Source of the DNA: Echinarachnius parma
Taxonomy: Eukaryota > Echinodermata > Echinoidea > Clypeasteroida > Echinarachniidae
Direction: 5' to 3'
Assembly: GCA_037951105.1 (NCBI GenBank)
Contig: JBAMJV010003016.1
Coordinates: 40,209-104,208 of the forward strand
DNA length: 64,000 nt
The stretch's first letter is position 1; the number at the start of each line of letters is the position of its first letter. The notes below the pieces were generated by a model. The model had not been told where the DNA came from. It searched no databases and worked only from the letters and a program-made list of their open reading frames with translations. Below are positions 24,601 through 36,600 of this stretch, piece after piece. Both the position numbers and the translations under genes were made by a program.

Positions 24601-27600
24601 AATAGTGATTAATATTCATAGTGTAAGGGATCCACCATTTGTCTCTGTTTTTAGAAATTAATATAATGATTATAATACGTGTGGTTTGCGGTTGCACCAT
24701 GTATGAGGATTGGCGAGTCCTGAGAAGGACTGTTGGTATTCTTTCTAGGATAGTCATAAAAGGAATGTGGTAGTCCTAGAAAGGTCTGTTGGTAGTCCTG
24801 GAAAGGACTGTTGGTATTCTTTCTTGAGCTTACAGCGCCGGTATAGCTATTGTAAGAAGAGGGTGGGTAGTAGGAGGGGCTCTACGTTTCAAACAGGTTG
24901 ACTGTACGTCGTCGGGAGTGGGGACTCGCTGGCGTGCGCGGGCTTAAGGTTGCGGACGCGGGTGACGTACTTGGTGTCCGTGGGTGTGGTATCGGCGGCG
25001 AGCTGTGTGTACTGCTGACGCTGGTGGCGCTACTGTCTGTCGGCTTGAGGGTTGTGGACGCGAGTTATTTCTAGGACTACCACAGTCCTTTTTAGAACTA
25101 TCCTAGAAAGAATACCAACAGTCCTTCTCAGGAATTAATATATTGATTGTCTTTGTAAAAATAATGGAAGAAATAAAGATAATGAACTTCAGTGGCCCGT
25201 TTCATAAAACTTCTCTTTCACCCCCTCCCCCCGCCCCATTCCTCTAGGCCTCTGACGGATGAAGAGATGCAGCGGAGAAGAGAAGAAGCAAGAAGGAGGC
25301 ATGCTGAGAGGAGGGCAGCAGCCGAGGCAGTCAAGGAAGAAACTGGAGGAGAAAAGAAAGAAGGAGGAGAGGGAGAAAGTAAAGAAAAGAAAGGAGACAG
25401 CTCGACTCCAAAGATAGTCACCTTCAATATTGGTATGTACCATCATCATCATGTACCATCGTCCTTTTTAATGCAGTATAGTATTTTCTGTGTAAATGGG
25501 GTAGGCTTTCATACAAGGAATCCTTCCTCTCTGCCTACCCCAAATGCTCTTTCATACCATTGTGTGTTTTTACTGTTCTTATGTAATGTGTTTTTACTAT
25601 GTATCATGTACTTTGTAATTTTTATGAAGTGTTGAATAAATTTAAATTAAAAATCTTTAGCAAAATGAATTTAAAATACGATAAAGGAAGCAGGGTAGGA
25701 GGAAAAGGAAGAGAAAGTGAGAGGAAGGATGAGAAGAATGATAAACCATTGAACAAGTAAAGGAAGAAACAATTGGAGACAGAAAAGATGGAAAGGTGAT
25801 AACAAAGACAAGAAGATGAAGGAGACGACTCTAGTCACATGATGGTCTTTTATTTATGTTTGAATGTACCATCGTTATTGTGAAATTGTGTATTAAAAAA
25901 AATATACTGTATATATATTGAAACTTATTTTCTTCTCTTTTTAATAAAAATACCCCCTTTTCAAGTTTATTTTTTAAAAAATGACTAGCAATCATCAGAA
26001 CAAATAAAATGGACCCAAGGATAGAATAAGGCATAAGAAGCACTCTTTGCCTTTCTTCTGTGGTACGATTCACAAAGGACACACTATTTTTACATACAGT
26101 ACCTCTCTACGTGCATGTTTTTAAAAATTATTTTATAAATACAAATTATTTTGTTTCATTTTGTGTATGATTTTGTTTCAGAAAATAGTCAGGAATCAAC
26201 ATTAGAAGTCAAACAGGAGGAGAAAGAGGCGGAGGAGACATTCTTAGCTTTTGCCAGAGTCTTCAGTGGCACAATACGCAAAGGGCAGAAACTCTATGTT
26301 CTTGGTCCGAGACACGATCCGCAAAAAGTCTTAACGGAGGTAAGAGTTCTCAACCCTTCAATATTTGGACATTAGTTTGATTTTGTATACAATTTTTATG
26401 TAATTTACACCATGTTTCATATTACTCCAAGAAACAAATTGTTGGTGTCAAAATGTCCATATGCATGCGTCCATATGCATGCGTACATGTGGGAACAAAT
26501 AAAATGAATTTGAAATTTGAATTTACATGCAAGTGGTAAATGTAGCTATATGTTTTATCTTCTTAATCAACTTACTAGCTAAGGGGAACAAGAACAATAT
26601 TCACCTCTGCTATAAAGTTTAATATATCTAGTCATTTGTTATACATTTCTCAAATTTTGTTTTATACAAATTATTTGTTTGAGTGTGTGCATAAGAAAGT
26701 TTATACCCTATAACATTCTAACAGTAACCATGTCCCCAAAATGCAAGTAATTTGACTGTTTGTTGTATTTTATTATTTATTCAGTTTGGTAAATACTAGC
26801 TCAAGAAAAAGAACAAACAATAACAGAGTAGAAACCTCCTGTAGCAGAGTGAAATCTACAATGTTGGAATGTGCAGAAGGAGAGGGTTGGAGGAATGTGA
26901 AATGTACATGATGCAGGTGTCCCTTGTTCTAGGCAGGAAGGAAAGTTACAAGCTTTCTGTAAACAAGTAGGAATTTAACCACCCTTATGCCACTCCTTTA
27001 CAACAACAACAAAAACAAAACAGTTATGATGGTAACCCTTGTCTTTATCTAGGTGAAATCTACAATGTTGGAATGTGTAGGAGGAGAAGGGAGGAATGTG
27101 AAATGTACATGATGCAGGTGTCCCTTGTTCTGGCAGGAAGGAAAGTTACAAGCTTTCTGTAAACAAGTAGGAATTTAACCAACCATATGCCACTCCTTTA
27201 ACTTATAACAATAAAAGAACAACTGTTATGGTAACCCTTGTCTTAATCTAGGTGAAGTCTACAATGTTGGAATGTGTAGAAGAGGGGGAGGGAGGAATGT
27301 GAAATACGTACATTATGCACTTTCCCTTGTTCTGGGCAGGAAGGAAAGTTAGAAGCTTGCTGTAAACACTTTCTATATTTATTGTAAAATTTGATTTCAA
27401 AAATATTTTATTTATAAGTCTACCCTGCTAGGGGACATCTTGACTTTTTAGAAAAAAGACAAAAAATGCTTATAGACTTCTTTGAAACAAATCTACAAAG
27501 GTTTTTAAATAGTTGATATCTATTTATCTACCCACATCCTGTCCTTGGCACATAAACAACAACAACAATGGAAAGTAGACACTTATAACTGTTATGATGG

Positions 27601-30600
27601 TAAAATTCATCTTTTCCAAGGTGTAATCAATAGTCGGTGTCACACTTGGGCAAATTATCTAGATAATTTGTATCATGTCTGTCACCCGTCTGTCACATAC
27701 GTAGGTGAATTATCTAGATAACTATTATCTAGATAATTGTGTGAGACACTGGCTACTGTGTAGAAGATGTGGAGGAATGTGAAATGTAAATTATGCTAGT
27801 TTTGCTCAGCAGGAAAGAACTTTTACAACCTTACCTTTCTGTAAACAAACAAGAATGTGATAAAAAGAGAGGATGAAAGTCTAAGAAGAGATAGAGAGGA
27901 AGAAAATAAACATGAATATTATGAAACCATAATTATCTTGGGTGTTTATGTTATTTATTTTAAGTACAAAGACAATGAGTTACATTTCTATAAATAAATG
28001 TGTCCAAAAATAGAATGGTGAAAGAAAGACAATTTAGGAAACATTTTAATTTTATTTTCTGCATGTTTACTAAGATGAATTTTTCCCTTTTAGTTCATTA
28101 AAGAACATCAACTTTCCCCTCATTATTGTTGATTCAGGCAGATGCAAGAGAACGGCGGACAACTTTTATCCAATTCAGAGTGCAACACATACAGTGTACC
28201 CAAGAATTATTTGGACACCTTGAAAAAATCACTTTAATTTAACCCTATCTGTGTCATATAGCACTGTTGCCAATGTCAGGCATATTTATGGTGAATTACA
28301 GTGTCTAGTTGATTGATAATTTTTTAACACTTCCTTCAAAGCTTTCCCAACACGTCATATATCATTTTGAAGCTTACGGTATACTCTTGCGTTTTCTATC
28401 TTTTTTTGATAAATAGCGCCCTCATTGTTGAATAGGGCACCCTCTCTAAGCCATGCAATACAAATTTCAAAATCAAATCTGCACCTGACCACAGCATTTT
28501 ATCATATAATGAGTAACAAAACATAATACATTTTTACATACACATTGTAGCATATACATTTATCTTTCTGGGGAAAAAAAGTTTGTCTTCATATGATGTT
28601 TGATGGCATTTTTATCTCCAAAATTGTGCGTCGATGTCACATATGAAATATTGCGAAAATATGATTATGGCTTTATACAGCATATTTATTCTGCCTTGGA
28701 CCGACTATAGTTAGGTTTTATACAATTTTCTGTAAGATATGTCATGTATTGGTTATATAATTTTGAACGTATATGGCTCTGGTTTTTTTAAAGGTGCCAA
28801 AAGGCTTAATGGCACTTTGAGGGCCTGTATTTTTAAAAACATACTGAACTGAAAACTTATTTTTGTATTTTCTTATAGCATCCACCTAGATTGATCTCCC
28901 ATACCTTAACGAAAATATTTGGACTTCCCTTTATATAGGTCAGATAACCCTAAAGGGCCAATTGTTAACGGAAATTTGTCAACCAAAAATGGGTTCAATT
29001 ATGTTCAGGTATAAAAAAACACTAACAGATTTTTTTTGTTTTTTTATTTGTTGATAATTATGAACAAGTGTGAGTTAAACTTTCAGAAAATTAACGGCGC
29101 TTAATATATAAAGTAATATTTTGACAGTACAATGCCATTAAAATTGGTGTTTCGGACGTTACATCCTCCGTTAACAATTTAACCCCTCATTACCCCTACC
29201 AGTATCATAATTTATTGAAATGATATCAGTATGAAAATTGAACTAACAGTTTCCTCATCATATTGCCTAAAAGGGAAATGACTGATTTCTTAAGCCAGCG
29301 ATTAAAAAAAAAACAAACATGAAATGCACACATGCTCTCATTTTCCGTTAACAATTTTGTAACGTCCGAAACAATATTTCTTTAGAAATAATTTTTAAAA
29401 GGGGGATAACACAAACAATTATTTATCTCAGTTTTGAAGAGACTTGATGTACCTTCCCATCACAGAAAAAAAAAATGCAATAACTTATTGTATTATTTTT
29501 ATATTTTTAAAGTTAACTTTCCGTTAACATTTGTAACATCCGAAACAAATGTAACGTCCGAAACCAAAAATGTAACTTATAAGCTCATAAGTCACAGGAA
29601 AGGGCACATTATATTAATCAATCATCATAATATAAAATAGTATTCATTTTGAAACAAATTTACACATGAATTGGGTAATTAATTGCCAAAACAAATGTTT
29701 GAGATCAACCAATGTAAACAAATGTGTTTCGGACGTTACATGGGGTAATTGTTAACACAAAATTGATATTTTAGTGCATTTATTTTCAAAATGATAATAT
29801 ATGGTTATTATTATTCATTTAGATCATGTAAATGAAACATAATCATCAAAATACATGATGCTTTAATAAGATTTAGATGCTTAGTCTGCCCCAAATCCAC
29901 ATTTTCACCAATTTTTCATCGATTTTTCTCAGCTAATTTGTAACCACTAAAGATTTACAAGACACTTGATATAGTGAATGATATGACTAATCTACTTGGA
30001 ACAATAACCTTTCTTTTGTGGAACTGAAACACTACCTGCTGCAACAACTCCTGTATTTTGTTTACCATTTACAGAATATTTTGTATGGTATTGTGAGCTC
30101 GTTTCGGACGTTACAAAATGGTGTTAACACACATTTTGATTGCACAAAAAATTCAATTTGGAACATTTAAAAAAGTATTATCTACATTTTTCATGATCTA
30201 TATGCTTCCTGCTCCAAGCAAAAGTGTTTAAAAAAATAAATTATCAGTTATTTGTCTCTGGGAAGGAACTTTTATTTATAAAATGTGAGGAATTGCTATT
30301 TTTGCCCCATAATTGTTCATGTTGTAAAGTACACACAGAACTACATGACTGTATACTGATTTTGTTTTTTTGTATCACATCAAATGCATTGATTGCCTTT
30401 ATAATGTTCTATAAGAAACAAATGTTAAGTCTCTGTTTCATTATTCATTTAGTGGAAATATAAACATTTTCATTAACAGAGCCTTTTAGTGGTATACAAA
30501 AGTACAGTATAACTATGCTAAATTTACTCAAAGTTGCAAAACATGTTTTTTTCATATACTTAAACTTGATAAGAAGAAAATAATCTGCGTTGATCCACAT

Positions 30601-33600
30601 GTTTTATTGACACTAATTAAAATGTTAATCATTTGTATTAAAAAAATCCACATGTTAAAACAAAAGTTAGTTTTGAAATACTATATGGCATATGCCATGT
30701 AAACTATAGGTACAGTACATGTACACCAAGATAATTCCTTATCTTATTCTTAAGGCAATTTCCAGAACATTACTGGTTTATGATCAATTACATTTTTGCG
30801 CAAGTCAGCTATGTTTGAAAAATGTAACCATATCTGCTGGAACGAATATATTTTCTTGACCATAACCTTATTTGGTACATACAAGTGTACTGTACATGTG
30901 CCATTATAACTTGAATTTGAGGTTTTGCTAATATCATATTGATCAGTAATGCATTTATGACAGTTATTCTAATTTTCGATAATAGTTTGATAATAGTTTG
31001 ATAAAATTAGTTTGAGCTTCATGTTTTATCAAAATAAGAAAATGGAAAATTCAAATCATATACAATGTATGTCATTGTACAATTTACATATACTTTTATC
31101 TTTTGTAAAATGATGAAGGAAACTCTGGAAAGTCACATCGATCATCCTTTGACTGTATATTAATAACAGTTTCTAATTGCATGTAATATTTGTACAAAAT
31201 CTTGGATTTTGTCTATCAATATGGACTTCATTCACTATCCCTTTCGTTGGGAGTTCAATTAATGCACATATTTATGGGTTTTGCTTGCAAAATCGTGCAA
31301 ACAAAGCGAGTTAAGATATGTTTTGAAGTGATGTTAACACCATGTAACGTCCGAAACAAAATAGGGAAGCAACTTTACTACAATAAATTACAGATCACAA
31401 TTCTCAAATTGTAGTTATTGTAGCACTAGGTACACAGTACTTCATACATGTAATTTCACTAAAACCCTTAAAATTGTCTCTACTTTGGAGATCTGAACAT
31501 ATAATTATATATAAATCAAGTTTACATGTACTGTACTGTACTATAATGTCTATGGTTGATAGAAGACCCCTTTCTGTGCTATGAAGTTAATTTGACCATT
31601 TCAAAGAAGAATTTGGATAGATTTACATCTAAACATATATTTTCTGTATTTAAATATTCCAAAATAGCAAAGATTTAAACCACAACTGGTCATAGAAGTG
31701 TAAAAAAAAGGGTAAATGTTAACAATGTGTAACGTCCGAAACACATACAAGAATCAAATTTGAATTTTATTTGCAAGTGTCTTGCTCCAATTTTATATCA
31801 TGTAAATATGTCCTATCATGTATTGTTTCCATACAATAAGTTTGAACCAACAACAGTAAAAAAAATTTGCATTACAAAAACTTCAAATTGCAAAATTCAA
31901 ATTTTAAGGCTATTTTTCACTTTAAAATGACCTAAAAACTAAAATTTAAGAAACAGAAGCCCCGAAAATGGCACACATGATGTCAGAAGCCCACTTTAAT
32001 TATTTGTATTATTTGTAATGCCATTTGGAATAGTAGGATTTTAGTATGGCAATGTGAAAATATATCATATTTTTCTTTTAAATATAGGAAATCCTAAATG
32101 TCCATAGATATTTCGCAGAATTGGGGATAGATTAAGCCCAGATATCTATATTTCACGAAAATATAAGTTGTGTCAATGTTAAAAAAACATGTTTGAAGTT
32201 AGTTCACTTAATTTCAATTTTGACCATGTTGGTTGACACATTTGGCATCTTAAAAAAAACCAGTGCCATATTATATTCGTACATTTTCAAATCAGTTTTA
32301 TGTAGAGCGCCCTCATTGTAATAATTTTTAGGGATAAAAGGTACAATTTTCTGGTGTACGCAAAGGCACAATACCAACAAAATCTTCCACGACCACGACT
32401 TTGACTTCGATCAATTTGAGTGGGAATAAAAAATTAATTGTGAATGATCTGTAGTCTGCAGATAGAAAATAATTATCAATAATCACACTCCCAGTCAATT
32501 ATTTGGTTTTTCTTCTAGTGATATTATGGGGAAGTTACTGAGCAAAACACAAAATGATAACAATAATGTTGGCGAAACTTCCAGCTTCGATCAACACTCA
32601 ACGGGAATCCCCGACATCGCGCGCCTGGCCAGTCGGCCTGGCGTCAACTTAGCTTACTGCCTAGCGCCCTAGCGGCCTAGCTAGATGTACGAGAATCCCA
32701 CGAAAATATCGTATTATTCAGACAATTTTATTTCTGTGTCCGTGTCTGTATGGTGTTGACGTTTGATATCAATGTAGTAATCATCAGTTACCAAAAATAT
32801 CTTGATAAATGCCGATTCTAGGTTGATAAATGGCTCCTCGTCCTCCGTTGAAACACTCATTCTTGGTTCCGAGAACTTCCAAAGTTAGCTCAAAATCACT
32901 GTAAATCATGTACTGAAAATACCGCTTGACAATAGCGACCACGTTGGGACATGCGAGTAGCGCATTGCACGTAGCGCATACGTCACTTATATACACGTAC
33001 TCATCACTCATACACACACGTATCGATACAACCACTTCCGGGCTGATTCACGTAACTAAAAAACAGATAAAAACTAAACCAAACAAGGGGAAAAAGAAAC
33101 AATCATTGTGATTGGACAACAAAAATAGAGACTTTATCTTTTACATCATCCATTGCCATACTTCTCGACCAATCACAGTTGAGCTTACAGCTCATGACCT
33201 GACTCAGTAAGCATGCAAAAGCTTGTCAAAGTGTGGGCCGATTATATCGGCCCAAACGTTCTGGTGGCGGAACCTGGGCCGATTAAATCGGCCCGTGACA
33301 CTGGGAGGGTTAAATGATGCTAGAACAAATTTTGAAAAAAATGTTTGGTAAAAAGCTGCCTAAAATTCATTGTACATGTATGTGTTTATTAGATCTTGCT
33401 TTGTTGAAATCAAGATAAAATATAAGACCATTTTTGAAAAATTATCAAAATAGTTAGTTTCCTATTTGTCAGGGTGTCCAAATAATTGTTGGTTACACTG
33501 TACATGGCAGTGTTGACTGTCTTTATCTGCTTATGGGATTAATAATAACAGTAAATCTTACAAAATAACAAAGTTATTACAGTACTTGGTATAAAACAGG

Positions 33601-36600
33601 ACATTTTAACATGATACATATATGCCTACACTACAGATGCAAGAAAATGGCGGACAACTTTCAGCCAACTCCGAGTGCAGCAAGTACATAGTGGAGTTCA
33701 CAGTTGAGAGTCTATATCTACTGATGGGAAGGGAGCTGGAATTGTTGGACGAAGTGCCTGCAGGAAACATACTGGGTAAATCAATTAAATGTCTTCATTG
33801 TTGATCATTCTTAGAAGTCAAACAGCCAAAAGGGTTCTGCTTCCCTGTATAAAGTATATGTATACTTCAGTTACAAACACATTCCATTATGAGAAGTTAA
33901 ATTTATATTGCACTTCCTTGAATAAAATATAAATATCAACAGGTTCAGTTTTGAGAAGTCAAGCCAAAAAAGTTGGACTTCCTTGCATAAATTTCATACA
34001 TGTACATCAATTATAAACAAATACATTTGTCTACAAAACCTTTATTTTGACTATACATGACACAATTCTTACGGTTATCTAAACTTTGTCTATTTCTAGT
34101 CAGTTTTCTCTATATGTTTGAATTTAAAAAAATGAAAATCACATTTTTTTTTATGAGACAATTTACTTGTAGGAATCAGTAAATAATTGTCAAAGACATT
34201 TTAAAGTGGATTATGTCTATTAGATAAAGACATACATGTAAGTCACATTTGATTGAATTGATGTTTACTTTATTCCACTTTCAGGCATTGGAGGACTAGG
34301 AGATTTAGTCCTGAAGTCAGCGACTGTTTCTAGCACATATGCGTGCCCAGCATTTACCGACATGACCTTTGCTGCACCACCCATTGTTCGAGTTGCTATC
34401 GAACCCAAGCATTTATGTAAGTACATAGAAAATATACTTTTTTTTTTCTTAGCTACTCTGGTTGAAGAATATGACTTAAAGGGTACCACCAACTAAAAAA
34501 TAATATTCTTATAAATGAGTAAGTAGTCCATTCCACCAGCAAGTTCAGAAAAATATGTTTCTAAACAAATTATATAAATGGAAAACGTCTCACTATACTA
34601 AAGCATGTGGTCAAGGGGTCTGCAGACGAAGACTACTTTTTGTCTAGGACGAACACATTGTCCCTGATTCTATCGTCTCCTAACGTTCGCTTGAATAGAA
34701 TTGACGCACTCGCAGACGTTTGGCGCATACGGAACCATGAGGCCATATTGGTTCTGTAAGTGGTGGTAATTAATTGTGTTGTTTATGAATTACACTACCC
34801 TTTTGCGGAATGTTCGGCATCTATTTAATATCACACAAAAGTACCAAAACATATAATTATGTGTAACTCTTTAAGTAAATTTTGAAATAATTATTGACTG
34901 TCTCTAGAATTACTTTGATAAGTTGATGCACCAAAATGTTATGTTATTGAGTAATGTTGTATGTTTACTTCAAATTACCTGTATTTGCGTGAATAAACTA
35001 CAAAGTGGAAGTTGTAGAAAAGAAGAAGCATAACAGTTTTGTCAATGCGCCAAAACAGGCTTTTTTTTTTTTTTGAGCGGGAAATATTTTCCTCCTTGAA
35101 ATTATTTCCTTTATTAGCTGACATGCAGGTGCTGATGAAACTATGTATTATTTATTTTCTTCAAAGTTGAACAAGTTTTTAAGAAATAACCAATAACTTT
35201 TCCCTCTATTATCCTTTGAAATTGTCTCCGTTATTAGCCGACATGCAAGCGCTGATGAAAGGCATGAGGCTGTTGAATCAGGCTGACCCCTGTGTGGAGG
35301 TGTTTGTGCAAGAGTCTGGGGAGCATGTAATAGTTGCGGCTGGTGAAGTTCATCTGGAAAGATGCCTTGACGATCTCAGAAAGAGGTAGACTTATTTCTT
35401 ACAAGTTTTGTCAAATACAATACAGTAAAACCTTGTTATAATTAGAATGTTGGGACCATGAAAATTAGCTTTTATCAGTTATGTTATATCAGTTATCATG
35501 TTATATCAGTTATCACGTTATATCAGTTATCACGTTATATCAGTAATGTTATATCAGTAATGTTATATCAGTTATCATGTTATATCAGTTATCATGTTTT
35601 ATCATGGTATACAAACTATAAAGAGCTTGAACCAGCAAAATAACCTTGTTATAAGAGGATATTGTTATGTTAAAATTAGGTTCTACTGAAATTTTTAAAA
35701 CCATTAAACTAACAGTGTTTGATAGAAATGCAGTGATTCTGTTTTATTTTTTTTACCTGTCCGGAAGTACTATGTATGCAAATAAATTTGTCTATTGATA
35801 GTTGATACAAATCATCAACTCTTCAGCACATTTTCTACATCTCATGGGTGGACTTTGTAAAATCCTTTCTTTTGAAATAACTCTGTTTTCACATTTCTTG
35901 AATGACTGCATTTTCTTGTATTCCATTTGAAAATATAAAAAAACACTTCAATTGTTACAAACACCTTTATCAGGGAAAGATTTGGTTTGAAAGATATATG
36001 ACAAATCATGCTTATTTTTAATTTTTTTTATAGGTTTGCCAAAGTTGAGATTGATGTCTCACCTCCAATCATCCCATTCCGAGAGACCATCATCCTGCGT
36101 CCCAAGGTTGACATGGTCAACGAGGTCATCGACGACATCAATCACATCCACAGGAAGCCGCAATCCCTGGACATCGACGATGAGGGGATCCAGATCTTCA
36201 AGAACGGGCTGCTGGAGATAAAGACGGCCAATAAGGCGTGCACGTTTCACATCAGGGCGGTGCCTCTACCTGAAGCGGTCACCGGCATCCTGGAGGAAAA
36301 TGCAGAGCTGATCAGAATATTGGATCACCACGTGTCTACCATTCTGTCAGGGAAGCCAGGCACCCAGCAGGCACAAAGTGCCTCTCTTGCCGCAACAACC
36401 CTCATCAGCATCCGTGAACTAAGGACAAAGTTGGAAGAAGCATTCAAGGATGCTGGGAAAAAGTGGAGGGGTTGTCTGGACCAGATCTGGGCGTTTGGAC
36501 CCCGCCGCTGCGGACCCAACATCCTGGTGAACAGGACTGAGGACTACAAGCGAGTTTCTGTCTGGAGCTGCCTAGAGGATGAGAACTCAACAGATGTCAC

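Noticed and set aside
28243-33309. A transposase or other cargo gene inside the 5-kb element
   Set aside because: No frame longer than about 85 codons is present and none of the short ones reads like a transposase, RT or integrase.
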